Positions 10,440 through 22,639 of a stretch of DNA of 64,000 nucleotides are shown piece by piece. Position 1 is the stretch's first letter. Every line of letters starts with the position of its first letter. The position numbers and the translations under genes were made by a program. The notes below the pieces were generated by a model, which was not told where the DNA came from, did not search any database, and saw only the letters and a program-made list of their open reading frames with translations. Origin of the DNA: Ephemerocybe angulata (taxonomy: Eukaryota; Basidiomycota; Agaricomycetes; Agaricales; Psathyrellaceae); contig JAACJK010000007.1 in assembly GCA_013368325.1 (NCBI GenBank), positions 372,001 to 436,000 on the forward strand, written 5' to 3'.

Positions 10440-12912
10440 TTACGCAGTTAGCCACATCCCTGGAGGCGAAATAGAAACCATGCTCACTAAAAGTTGGAAG
10501 AGCATGGTATCGTTATCGCTCCATTGTACCCAACCCCAACGGCGCCTGGGAAGCGACTTTCCTGGATACTGTTCACCGCTGGTTAACTACGTGTCCAACG
10601 TATGAACCAATCAATGGAACATACCTTGGTTTTTACAAGCTCCACTGCTCTTTTCACACCTTCGATGAATTGAGCCTTCCGAGGCGACCCTCTTTGACTC
10701 GCAAGGACTTTCAGCAGTCGTTTAATGGCCGAAGTTTCTCTCTCAATGTTCTTCCGTGTGCCCTCCGCAACAGGATTTTCATCAGTGAGATCATCCCAGC
10801 TGATGGATTCGTCGTTCTCCAACGCAGCGGAGAGATGGTGTGCCCATGAAAGAAAGAACCAGCTGAAGACCAACGGTGATTGGCGAGAGTCATCAGCGTC
10901 GGCGAGACAGGTGATGTCCCCCGCCCCGATAGCGCCAAATTCGGGATGAGGGTTCGACCGAACGAGATGAGTGACTCCAAGAAGAACTATGTCGTAGTGG
11001 TATGACACAAGGGGACGGTGGGTAGGTAGATATGCATTAAGGCGGAGTGGCTCTAGCTCTGGCCAGATGAGAGGGACTCTGTGGCGGGCGTTAAAGTCGC
11101 AGGCGTCGTTCACGGCTTTGAGAGCATAAGCGATGGCTCCGAGACTGTCGAGGTTGGGCACCGAGCGGCACAGTTGTGCGTAGAGGGTAAGGCCGTCCCA
11201 GGGATCGACTGGAAACCTACCCATATCGTTGACGGTGAGATTCAGCTCTGCTTCGTTAGGCAGAGTTTCGGGATCAACAAGGGCGTAGGTTGCGGCGATG
11301 AGTCCAAAGTGCATCGGGGCCAGCTTCTTTGCATGGGATAAAACAAGCCGAATCCCGTCGTAGGCTCGCGCTGCCGAAATTTGTACTCGGCTCAAATGAA
11401 AGTGTATCCAGTCCCTGGCATATCGATATGCGGGGTGCTGACCAGAACTATGTTCGGCAAGAACATCCATGCAACGACGGACAATCTCTTCATGTTGGGG
11501 TGACGCATCCACGCAAAAGCGTCCCGACCGGGTTGGCTTAGTGAGGAAATCTTGGAGAGAGATGTGGCACATCGTAACCGGGGTGGTATCATCTCCCGGA
11601 ACCTGAAGAATGGCGTGAAGGTTGACCAGCACTCGGATGACCTCGAACGTTTCGATCTTGAGGAGGTCGGCTATTTCTACTATGGATAGGGGCTCCTTGA
11701 CGACAGTGATGGTCGAAATAATGGCTGAAAAATGGGGAAGGTGTTCGGCGCGAGAGAGTGCTTGGGCATATAGACCGTCAAGCCCAGGGTTGATGCTGAG
11801 CGCTAATGGGAGCCGGTCCATTGGCGTCAGGGTGTCATCGGAGGGGTCCAGTATGAACTTAGCTATGGTCGACATGAAGATGAACGAGCACCCAGTGTGC
11901 TTGACCAGCTGCTGGAGATCCTCTGGTGCAGGCCACTCTCCACCACGAAATGCCTGTATGATGCGGCTGTGCTTGGCAGCCTGGGCAAATATGAGGCGCA
12001 AGGCGGAAGCGATGTCCTCCAACGAGGTGTGGTCGACAAGGTTGACCAACAAAACCGTATTGTCCGCCAAATACGTTCGAATATGTTCTTCCACTCGACT
12101 GGTAATGAGAATGCGAAGTGGCATGCGGGGATTGAGCTTGAAGAAATCGAGCATATGCTCGATGAAGGAAGTAACCTCTTCCCGGTCTGCGCACTCATCT
12201 AGGCCGTCGATGACTATGAGGAAGGGTCCACGTACGAGGTTAAGACCCATACGATCCCATTTGCTGGCCTTGATAGGATCGAAGACCAGGCGCTGGAGTT
12301 GAGTACTAAGGGAGGTCGTCGGGTGTAGGAGGCTGCTGTCGCCTCTCACAGCCGCCTCAATGATCCGGGCGGTCGACGGTATGGCATTTGCAACTTGGCT
12401 CGCCAGGGTCGCTGCAAGCCTAGTGATCCTGCTTCTGTCTCCCGCGGCGCGGAAGAAGAAGAAACTCCCGGCCAATCGTCCCTTGCCCGCGTACTTCTCG
12501 GCCACCGACTGGGCTATCGCAGACTTGCCGCATCCTACGTAGCCATAGAGCCACATTACGTGGCTGTTGTTGAGTAGAGTGCTCGAGTCCGCCCATGATG
12601 CAACCCTCTGTATTATCGCCTCTCGCGTCCCTGGCAGGCAGCTGGAGTCGGGAGGGGAAAGCTTCCTATTACGAGTGTATGAGGCGTCTGGGATGGGATT
12701 GAGAATGTCGAACAGGCCTTAGAAAAGGTCATGCCATATAAGTGGGATATTGAAGATGTATAGGTCTATTACATACCCATATTTCCAGGGTAAATGTTCT
12801 TCTGCTCTCCAATGTTGTATTGAGTACTGACATTGAACTCCCGAGCGCCTTGAAAGAAGTTATTGCCCATGTTGGTCTGCGAATGGGATGTGCTTCCGTT
12901 GGCGTCACTCAT
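10440..12912 (-). CDS. NACHT-domain NLR-like protein 2
   Basis: Preferred model: complement(join(10440..10568,10625..12717,12777..12912)), 785 aa. Without the last intron the frame stops at 10583, giving 756 aa. The start is MSDANGSTSHSQTNMGNNFF, a polar N-terminus like that of NACHT gene 3, whose first exon is also 136 nt. Domains: DASYTRNRKLSPPDSSCLPG, P-loop GYVGCGKSAIAQ (about residue 104), FFFFR, Walker B LIVIDGLDECAD, LITSRVEE, then a helical C-terminus ending FIEGVKRAVELVKTK. The proposed last exon adds a Trp-rich tail (RRRWGWVQWSDNDTMLFQLL), whose frame is preserved in the relict copy at 6563-7020. Convergent with NACHT gene 1. Role in non-self recognition is inferred from the family. 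Confidence 0.88.
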
Positions 12913-13106
12913 TGTTGCAGCTGCAAAGCCTGCGGAAGGTTGTGGTGAAGTGCATAGAAGGAGCAAATAGGGTTAATATGCAGTTCGCCACTGGAAAGCT
13001 GTGCAACCAATCAGGATCAATCTGAATAATAAGCGCCCAGAGGAACCATCGTATCAGGTCTGCACAGCTAAGACGATGGTGTCTATGAATATCCTATCTA
13101 CTCATG

Positions 13107-15181
13107 TCAAACACTACCTACAACACCGCTGTTCACACCCAAGCCTTCGCCCCAATACACTCTCGCAGCCTTTTCCCAAGCCATCCACGGTTCCTGACCC
13201 CGGACAAGTCTCGCCCGAACCAACCCAAACACCTTCCTTTCCAACGCATCCAGCTTAAACTGCGCTGAAATGACAATAAAGTTGGCCGCTTCGAAGATGT
13301 AGAGGTAGTCCAGCACGCCGAACCAAGAAAAGTTTGTTTCCCCCGACGCAAGCCGATCCAAGTAGTGACGCGGGGGAACAGGGATGGGGACGCCGTGCTT
13401 CCGAGAGTGAGGAACGAGTTTTTCTTCAGCGCCAGAAAGAGGTGTGGATGAGGAGACTTGGCTAAGCAAAGGTCGCATTCGAAGCTTCTGGAGGGTAGAG
13501 CGACCTGCGTCCTGCGCTTTAGCACTAAGGGTCGTACCGTCGTACACCGCCTCCTGGTCCCTGCTGAAGACGTTTATGAAGAGGTGCCTTGAAGAGACCT
13601 GGAACCACCCCTCTGTATCACAACCCAACAGTAGCGCGTGCTCCGCAGAGGGTGTGTTCAAGAGGGTGGTGAACAGTTTCGCCGACAGGTACCCAATCCG
13701 CAAATGCCTTTCCTCCTTCTCCCCATTAGCTCCTCGCTCCCTACTCCTGTCATCAATCCATGTCCAACCATCCTCCTCATTCTTCTGGTGTTTGTTCACT
13801 TGCCCTCCCTCTGGCAGGAAAAGTCTCGTTCCCACCGCAGGATTTGCCGCCACTAGGGTGACACTAATCCCTGTTTCGTTCACCCGCCTCTGCAAAAACC
13901 TTTCCACCCGCCACTTCGCATACTTCTCGGAAAGTCCTTCCCCCAACCACTTCACCCCACCTCCACCTGTCCTTATCGACCCTTGCCACAAGCCAGGCCA
14001 CCTCATCTCAGGGCGTAGGTACACGTCCAATTTGGGGCCGCCGTAATGCAAAATCCACGCTTGGTACAGAATCCTAGGCATTGTGAGGAAGAGGTCGAGA
14101 GGCATTTTGATCAGCGATTTCAGGATAACACCTGGCCCCGAAAGAGGGTACGCGGCGGTTGGCCGGAGGATGGCAGTCAACTTGAGATCGCCTCGCGCGT
14201 TGGGGTTGGCGTTGCGATCCCCTGTTGCACTGTCCGTATAAAGCTGCACACGAACCGTCGGTTTTGGAAACTCGATGCTGTCTAACGAAGAAATCGCGTT
14301 CGGGGATGAAGGTGGGTGTGTAGGTCGGCGAATGCTGATGGTGTAGTAGCCCGACCTGTCGTTGAATGGGGACACATGAAACTGTCGAGGGAAGGTCCAC
14401 TGGTGATCGTACCTACGGGTAAGGTGAGTAGGATGCCCGTGTATGTGGAGGATTGCTAATACCCTCTGTCCTTGGACTCAACTGCATCCTCTCCTTCTCC
14501 AACCTTTAACACGTACACATGACTCTCACCAAAGGTGTTGTGTATCTCCAACACGACATACCTGAACAACGCCTCGTCCTCGGGCTGCACGCCTCTGCGT
14601 GAGTACACAAAGTAGACCGTGAGCGGGTTAATCCCTTCCCAGCCCAAAAAGCTCGGCATCGTCAACATCCACGCATCGTCCACCAGTGGCTCCAGCCCCT
14701 CCTCAAATCCAGTTGACGAGAGCGATTCGCGTAGCTCGCGCCTCAAGATCTCATCGAGCCTGTCTAAGATGGTTCCCTTCTCTGCTTCGCGTCCGCTGCT
14801 CAGATATCCGCCCGGGTTGATACTCGTTATCCGTCTCTTCGGATTCCCATAACCAAACGCCCAAGCCCAACTACTCCTAAACCCGACGTTCAGCGAGCCA
14901 GATTCCAAGGCTCCAAGGGAGACAAGTTTGTAAAGGGCAGGATAGGTGAATGCGTGTTTCGATTCCACGGGGAGGTATCGTCCGTGGGTGACTGAGGCGT
15001 GGAGGATGTAGCCTTGAGGTTGCTTAGCGCCGTCTTGAGTTCGTTTGCCGTGGTACAGCGTGGACATAAAGGTGAAGGCAACGATGGCGAGCAGGGCGAT
15101 ACTAATTCCTAAGTTGGGAGGGGTATCGATAGATGCGAAGGGGTTGGATGTGAATGGCATGGCTTCAACGTCGACTAACAT
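13107..15181 (-). CDS. DUF1365 family protein
   Basis: Model: complement(join(13107..14412,14463..15181)), 674 aa. The intron joins ...DRG to YDHQWTFPRQFHVSPFNDRS, restoring the signature PRQFHVSPFNDRSGYY of DUF1365 proteins. The N-terminal half has a transmembrane segment (ISIALLAIVAFTFMSTLYHG), then YILHASVTHGRYLP, the characteristic start of the domain, and later WEGINPLTVYFVYSR. The C-terminal half carries ILYQAWILHYGGPKLDVYLRP. Bacterial relatives sit beside cyclopropane fatty acid synthase genes, but the biochemical role is unknown and no such neighbour is present. The ATG at 15181 gives MLVDVEAMPF; a second in-frame ATG is at 15160. Membrane-anchored by prediction. Confidence 0.88.
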
Positions 15182-15700
15182 TAGCTAAGCATACTACGGC
15201 AGGGGAATCGAACGCACCTGGTATTTATCCCTAAGATCTTCAGCCCAGATACCAAAAAGCTTAGATAGCGTGTTAAAGAGGTACCACGAGCCCCACTTCT
15301 GTTTGCGTGATTGTGGCCTTCCTACGTCGCTGTTCACAAGGCGAAGGTGCGAGGTTCTACGATCACACGGGGGTCGTTCTGTGCGGTCAGAAGGTTCGAT
15401 ACCGGCATTTCGTTGAGAACTGGGGGCTTTTATACCCCTTTTACCCTCGCAACATGGTTCTTGGAAGCGCCCGATGGCGGGACAGACCAAGAGGCGCTCA
15501 TCGGTTCTGGGTTGTCGTTTGATCCGGCATTCACCAGATTTGGTTATGACGCTTTGACCTCAGCTTGAACTAGCATTCCAAAATCAAACTTCCTTCCCAA
15601 GTTGCATCATTACAAAGATCACTACTAAACGAGAAATAGGTAGAATACACTGGTATAATAGGTTTTGGTCCATTGCAGTCCATTCAGACGAACTTGGAAG
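15182..15700. other. intergenic
   Basis: Promoter of the DUF1365 gene and 3' flank of the reductase gene, which run the same way. No supported ORF. Two GTTCGA box-B-like strings (about 15200 and 15391) do not fold into tRNA arms. Confidence 0.5.
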
Positions 15701-18700
15701 TTATAAGATCCCGGCTCCTTTCCACCCTCTCACCCACGACCCGACCTCCTTCCCCACATCCATCTCCGCTAAGCCAGCAAGGGTCGGAGAAGCCTTCATT
15801 GAGCGTTCACCCTGGGCGAGGGGGAAGCCAAAGGCTTCTTTATCCTTGCTCCAAGGTTTCACTGGTTTGTAAAGCGCACGAAAGAAATCGAGCAGCGGCA
15901 GGGCAGCATTCTGAGTGGACAGAGAAGATGGGGAAGCTGGGGAGCGGGGAGATCGTGTTCGAGAAGATGCAACTGATGATGGTGAGTGAAGCGTAGTCGA
16001 TGTTGTTGATGTCTGGATTCTTAAGGAGTTACCCGACACCGGTGGGTCGGTAGATAGGCCTGGTAACCCCGCCAGCCCAGCGGCACCAGAGCTACTGGAA
16101 CTTGAGCTATTGCTCCCTCCAACACCACTGTTCAGCGCAGCGTTGGCATGCAAGGCTGCAAGCCATGTTTCGTAAGCCACGAGCGGGACGCCTAGATGGT
16201 GCGCAAGGGCAGAGAAGACTACATCGACCGACACAGGATTGGGATGCGTGAGGTTGAAGTAGCGGTTTGTTGGACTGCCTGGGTTGTTATGTGCCGAATT
16301 TGAACCTGAGGGCCGAGGAAGCGCGATCTCGAGAATGATTGCTGCGACCAGGTGTACCGGTATCCATGTTATGTCCTGGTTTCAAAGTCGGTATCAGTTG
16401 TTATTCCTTGCAACTTGGAGAACAATCGGATTTCTCACCCCCTGAGCTCGAGGAAGGCATCCAACATCCACTGCACCCCTCACCAACCTCGGTACCCAAG
16501 CCCTTGAATCCCATGCTCCGTTCCTTCCCCCAGACACATGACCAACCCTCACGATCACGGCCTCCAGCGGTGAATGGGTTCTATTCACCTCATCCGCTAC
16601 AATGTCAATAACTCGTTCTGCGACCCACTTGGACTCTCCGTAGCCCTGACCCAGTGCGGAGGTAGGCCGAGTGTTGGGGATTTCAGGCGAACGAGGGCCT
16701 CCTACCCAATCTTCGCAGCGAGTGGGGATGTCAACACGAGACGTTCAGACTAGAGATCGGATGTACGTACTGGAAAATATGAACATGGTGCTCACAAAAA
16801 CGAAGCGCGGGAGGGTTGAAAGGCGAGAGCCGATTGCGAAGTCAAGGAGGTTTCGCGTTCCTGCGACAAGCGGTTCAAGGCTGCTCAAATGGGCGCTTAA
16901 ATTACTGGGCCAACCTAATCGACATGAAGATCAGCATAACGAACCCAAGGATCTGGTTGTTGTCCTTACCAGCATGAATGACACAGGTAACTTCCATCTG
17001 CAACCTGACATAGGTCGCAGGTTGGAGGCCGAGGAAGTACTCAGGAAGTTGACCTTCGAGGAAGATCACCTTATCGGACATCAGGACAGAGGAGTCGAGC
17101 CCGTAAAGATTGAACACGCCCTCATGCCGCTCTGCGGGAGTACTGTGGTCAGTGTCAGAGGCAGAGCCCGATGGGTTGTGTTCGGGATTCTGACAACGCC
17201 TGTGTTTATCAGGCCTGTTCAGCACATAAACCTTGTCCACGTTCTGGTCATTTACCAGCCTCTCCAAGACGTGAGCCGCCGTCGCCCCTGTACTCCCCGT
17301 CAGAAGGACTACATCCCCTCTTTTGTTGTCTTCCTCCCTCTCTCCTGCCCTGCTCTGACCTTGGCCTCTCCCCCTCCCGCGCCTTCCCTTCCTACCTGGC
17401 GCCCTCCCGGGAACGTTCTGAGTATACCGCCTCACCATGTCCTCCATCTCCGCTATCCTCTGGCTCAGAACCCCTCCAGGTACCAGCCCATGTCCCTGAA
17501 CGACGATTTTCCCCACATACGTCCCGAGCTTCCTGATGGTTGGATTCGCGTAGACGATATTGTGGGGGACGCGGCGGCACGAGACCTTCGCTCCGTGGTG
17601 AAGCGCCGAGAGGACCGTGTTCTTTATCCGAGCCACCTTGATACTGTCGCAGCCCATCGCGATCAAGTCCGCGTCGTCTCCAATAACACTGCGCTGCCTC
17701 CCCTTGCCCTTCACGTCGTCAGGATCACAAGTCGAACACGCATCGTCCTCCTGCATGATACCGCATACAATCCTTCGGACCAGCTCCAGGCACTCCTCAA
17801 ATTCCCATGCCTCGGGGGACGGGACTCCAGGCATGAGCGAGCCGAACTGCGCAGCCTGATATGCCTCTTCGATCTCCTTTTCATAATCTTTCAACACGGT
17901 TTCCTTCTTTGCGGTGCCTTTGGCGGTGATGACGAAAGGCTTTGAAGGGTCGGCGAGGAGAAGCATGTCTTGAACGACCCGAGAGTGTGTAGGGGAGAAC
18001 TCGTTAATTTGGTCCATGTAGAACCATATCTCGTTCAAGAGTTTCTCTCGTTCACAAGCGAGCGATGGCGATTGTACCTGGGACAGTTGGACTGGCGAAG
18101 GCGCAGGGTTGGATTTTGGCAGGAATTCCGGCCTGATCTCGATGAGGACCCCTGGGAGGGGGCGGCCTTGCCCGAAGACCATGGCGTTCAAGATCTTAGG
18201 GTGTTTCTTGAGTCGAAGCTCGATAGGGACTGGGTTCGTCTTCACAATGGTTCGGTCTAGGCCAGTATTTCAGAGGAGTTTGGGGTACGTACTTTCTCGA
18301 GAGTCGAGTGCGTGATTTGTTCATCTGCCCGGCCGTACACTCTCCACAAATATGGCTTTGTAGGGTGTCTCTGTAGAAGGTCCATCGTGTTATACATCTT
18401 CTCACTCTTCCAATAGTAATTCAGGACGTGCGACCGTTTGAATGGTTCTGCCTACAACAGCAGGAAAAGGGCGGGTTTAACCAGTGGACGAATTTACCAA
18501 GATAATTTAACTCACAAGAATAACGAGTAGGAAAACATCCTCGTGCGACGGTATGAGTTCGACTTCATATCTCCTAGTTGAGAGCTTGGAAGGAGAGATG
18601 AGATTTGAAGGCGCTGAGATTCTATTTCTGGATGTTTTACCTGGAAATATTCCCAATCTTCTAGTGATCCTTCTACGGAAGGGTCGGTTTATTAAAAGGG

Positions 18701-20614
18701 TATTCGGTGCTGATAAGGACTACTAACCAGGTTCAGCGGGAACGTCTATCGGTATCCCAAATTCCGTTCTAAATAACAGATAAAAGTCAGTGAACAGGAC
18801 ATAGATGAATAGCCAGCCCTTCGCCTGGGATACGCACGCTCCATAGAAGGGACAGAGGCGGACGCCAAGTGATGAAAGATAGTCGCCAGTGTCGGCGTAG
18901 AGAGGAGCACCTGCATAAAACTACCGTTCTATCAGATTAAGGGCGAAGGAGTAGAGCGTTAGAAAGACCTTACCACTCGCTTAAAAGTCTTCAGCGTTTC
19001 AACGTGCTGTGTCGATCTACACCAGGCCTAATTGTGAACGAAGGTGATTAGGCTACCATAGGTTCGGCCGACAATTGAAAGCTTACCTCGAGGTACGATG
19101 GGGCGCAGAGCAGTGTATCACTCCCACTCGCACACGCGCTAGCCAAGAGTCTATCTGGGTTCGGGAGAATATGCAGGGCTTCCGGTGGAAAGCTTGAGAT
19201 CGTAAATCCGACCGCCATCTACACGGAAATCAATTGGAGCAGGGTAAAGTGCCAGCCAAAAAAAAAAAGAGCCCAGCGCATCCACGAGGTGCGTGCTCCA
19301 GGAATTCAATGCACGCAACCAATCCAAAGGCATAAAGGGACCAGGGTAAAAGGCAGATAGAGTCTGACATGCGCAGCGCGTACGCGAGGGTCGCCACCAG
19401 GTACGGCATTATACCATAGCGGATGGGATGCCATAGGCATGGCGAAAAGATAAACGTAACTGTGGGCTCACCGTCCAAGTCATCAGGACAACCCCCATCG
19501 CATCTAATTCACAGGTTTTAGAAACTTATGTTAGACTCCTGAGGGGAGGATAAGCGGCACGTACGGAACATCGGAATTGAGTGACAGGACCAAACCTGGC
19601 TCGAGAAATCGCCTTTAGGATCGACTGCAGGGCAGGGAAGTGCGACAAGAATGCGTCAAAGACGACCTGGAGATACAACGAAACGCTGACTCACCCGTCT
19701 GGCCGTTGAAGGTATTTATAACCGAATTGAAATGTATCGGCTTTGGTAGAGACATCGTTCCTGCAATCAGATATAAGCAACATCCGTGAACACTCAACAG
19801 CGCCATAACGTACCGCTGGAGTGGAGAATTAAGACCGTGTCTTCGCTGGGTGTGTGTGGGACGGGTCTCGGGGGTTCGAAAGAGTCGTCGAACCCATCAA
19901 ACAAAAAATCAAATGTCGGGGCAGGTGAAAACTGCAAACCATCCAGAAGTGGTGGTCCAGGAGTCACTCTCGGTGTCGGGGGACCGGCGAGACCCAGGCC
20001 ATGGTGAGGAACGTTATCAGGAGTCAGTGGGGAGCCCGCCGCCGAGGCCGTCCTGGAACCTGTATCCCGCTGGCCAGCTCCTCCACCCAGAGAATTGTTG
20101 AACGTCAAGGCAACTGCCTCCCCCAGCCGTTGAATGCCCGGATCGCTTGACGCCAAGAGATGTCTGGCGCCGGTCTCACGAAGCAGATGCACTATCGATG
20201 TAGCTGGATTTCGTGGTGATATCGGGAGGGGGATGTAGCCTGCCCGCATGATCCCCGCAATCAACACAAAATAGGTGAAGGTATCTAGACCGCCGTTATG
20301 AAAGGTCAGTAATGAACACCCCACTGAAGGAGAGAAAATCGCCCACCCAGATTAGCCAAGATGCCGACAACACTTCCTTGAGGCATGGCAGAGCCGCTCT
20401 GGTTAGTGCAGACGCGCTCGACGTATGCAACGGCGTTGTGTATGGCCCTCACAGCGTGCGCCCAGGTGATGGTTTCCACTTCTGTCTCCCCGGTCATCCC
20501 ATCGACGAATCGTTCGTATTTGAACAGAGGGTGATTCGGGTTGTTCCACCAGTGAAAGTCGTATATCTCCACCATCGAGAGCGAGCCGTCCAACGGAGGC
20601 TTCACGAAGACCAT
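15701..20614 (-). CDS. NRPS-like adenylation-thiolation-reductase (A-T-R) enzyme
   Basis: A gene with many short introns, read in pieces along the minus strand. The start ATG at 20614 gives MVFVKPPLDGSLSMVEIYDF. The adenylation domain contains LLTFHNGGLDTFTYFVLIAG, an A3-like motif split by an intron (ILHSSG then TMSLPKPIHF) and the end block NEFSPTHSRVVQDMLLL then PFVITAKGTAKKE. The carrier site is GCDSIKV (Ser for phosphopantetheine). The reductase domain begins with a Rossmann motif VVLLTGSTGATAAHVLERL. The C-terminus runs from FSALAHHLGVPLV through a Ser-rich insert to SWVRGWKGAGIL and stops at 15701. Such enzymes activate a carboxylic acid, load it on the carrier and release it reductively as an aldehyde or alcohol. 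The substrate is unknown; no biosynthetic cluster surrounds it. Exact exon borders were not all resolved. Confidence 0.85.
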
Positions 20615-21375
20615 GGCCGTCGATGTAGTCAAGCGGTAAGAAGAGCGAGTATGTCGCAGTTGTTGGCTACAATGTCCAGTGTTTCCCTCCTCCGAGTAAA
20701 AGGTTTCTTGATCCGCGAAATAACGCGAAAGTTCTGACAGTCAGTAAAAGAAGCAGAGGTGGCTGGTGGAAGGAAGTTGGCGAAGATGTGTGGGGAACGA
20801 GGACACATCCATCCTACGTTCCTGGACTTATAAGGGCAAAAATAACTGTCAATTCAAGTCATGACACGAACAATCGTAAGACGCTGCGTAATGGGGGCGA
20901 ACAAGGTGCGAAAATTGAATTGTCCATTCAGGGTCGGACCCCGCAATGCTGAGCCCAGCCACCGGAATGCGTTTTACCCATGCTGGGTGTTCCCCGGACG
21001 CTACATAGAATAGCAAAAAATACCTTGGGTCAACGGCATTTGAGCGGTCAACACCATTCACACACGACGCACCATTCACCAGATCTATGCGAAGACACGG
21101 CCCGACGATTTTGTGCCGATTGGGTAGCCTTGTGTATGACTGAGAACAGCGCCCATTTCATATTGGAATTTAGCGCCCACCCAGGGTTGCACCCGAAAAT
21201 CTAAACGGCACGAGAAGACCGGTCTGGCATCTTAGCTCCGACTTGCCGACGACGTTGATGTTTGTGCTTGGTTTGCGCAGTGGGTAGTCGTGGGTACTGA
21301 AAAAACATGGCATATCGTGCATCGGGCATGGAGTATACATAACAGCCATATGAGATCCTAGGATCAGGAAAGTGT
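20615..21375. other. intergenic
   Basis: Upstream of the reductase gene and downstream of RPL24. The short minus-strand frames here have no recognisable domain. Nothing else seen. Confidence 0.5.
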
Positions 21376-22012
21376 TTAGCGGCCACCCTTGCCACCCTTC
21401 ATCTGCTGCTTCGAGACCTTGGGGCCGGAGGGGGCGGAGGTGCGGGTAGCGGGCTGGATTTGCGAGATTAAGTTGATTGCGGTCCAGGTTACTCGAGCCA
21501 GTGAATAGAACATACCTTGACCTTCTTGGCCTCCTTCTCCTTCTTTTCTGTCTTCGCCTTGGTGATGGCGGCGAGACGAGCCTGCTGCCTGACAGCGGAG
21601 GTCTGGTCACGCTTGGCGGCGATGGTGGCGAGATCGGCACCGACGATACCACGCTGGTGCTTCACGGTGCGGCGGGAGCGCTTCTTGGCAACCTCCTCAG
21701 TGATACCCTTCTTGTGCATGCGACGGTAGACAACGGTCCAGGCGATCTTGCGAGGGTTCTTGCGCTGCAAGAAGAGGGAGGCATTCTTGGAGCTGGCGAA
21801 TCGGAACACCTGGAGTCGGAATGGGATGCTTGAGGATTATAATGGGCGGGGCCAACATTAAGGGTGCGCACCTTGCTGTCACCCCTGACGAACAGCTTAC
21901 CCTTGGAAGGGTAGATTCGGTAGCCCGAGAAGGAATCGATCTCGACTTTCTATTAACAGAGACTTCATTAGTGACCCTTTCAGTTGAAATAAGTACATTT
22001 TGAACGCACCAT
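21376..22012 (-). CDS. RPL24: 60S ribosomal protein L24 (eL24)
   Basis: Model: complement(join(21376..21453,21516..21809,21872..21949,22010..22012)), 150 aa. The protein reads M|KVEIDSFSGYRIYPSKGK, LFVRGDSK|VFRFASSKNASLF, NPRKIAWTVVYRRMHKKG and a Lys-rich tail SAPSGPKVSKQQMKGGKGG. This is the conserved large-subunit protein L24. The first intron falls directly after the start codon, a position common in fungal ribosomal protein genes, and begins GTGCGT. The start codon immediately follows the TAG of an upstream 103-codon frame (22013-22401), so promoter and leader must overlap that frame. Confidence 0.96.
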
Positions 22013-22401
22013 CTATAAACCAGAACCAGCGGGAAAGCAGGGATTAGCATTCTGCGCGGTTTCGGTAAACCTGAGCCTAGCGTCATCCAGAACCAAGTCA
22101 ACCCATCCAACTTCAAATTCGTCGATTTCGACCGCGAAAGCTGGCAGTTATGGCGGATATGGTCCTAGGAGGTGTCCTGGCGACGCCAGACGGCATTTGA
22201 GCAGAGATTTTGCTTACCTTGAGGGGTTTGTTGGGGTGTCTTCGTCGTTCCTGTCTGTCTTGCACCCGAATCGTCCAGACTCGGCAACCGCCGTAACAGA
22301 TCACGTGTTTGGTACACTGCCACTATCTTATCAGTCGCGTCTGGAACGCGTCCAATGTACGCGACGAATCCTTTGAACTTGAACAGTGAACTGAGCACCA
22401 T
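22013..22401 (-). CDS. Hypothetical 103-aa protein abutting RPL24
   Basis: Model: complement(join(22013..22140,22218..22401)). Exon 1 (MVLSSLFKFKGFVAYIGRVP...) ends at a GTAAGC donor; after an intron ending CCAG it continues AFAVEIDEFEVGWVDLVLDD and ends FPAGSGL-TAG at 22015-22013. The TAG is directly followed by the RPL24 ATG. I do not recognise the protein. In-frame splicing and reasonable amino acid composition favour coding. The alternative is that this is the RPL24 promoter and leader and the frame is fortuitous. Confidence 0.42.
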
Positions 22402-22639
22402 TTTCCCCGGACATATCACGCTTTATGGTGTGTTTTTTTCTCCGAGTCCTACCTCGGGAGCATAAAATGCCAATATCGCAATCAGTAAGTTTGTTGGCAA
22501 ACCACCTTGAAACCACCAAAGGATAGATGATGCAGCAGATGCTAATATTTGAACATTGTTTGAACAGGTACGCAAATCAATAACACCCATGTACTTTCTA
22601 CTGGCTGGAATAGAGGGGTCTCGAAGCGAAGTTCATGAG

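Noticed and set aside
13444..14046. 200-codon plus-strand frame
   Set aside because: Antisense to the DUF1365 domain exon.
15195..15400. GTTCGA box-B-like words suggesting tRNA genes
   Set aside because: The flanking bases do not pair as a T-arm and no box A or acceptor stem could be drawn.
16671..17945. 424-codon plus-strand frame
   Set aside because: Lies antisense to the thiolation and reductase exons of the A-T-R enzyme, whose motifs are clear; composition is unspecific.
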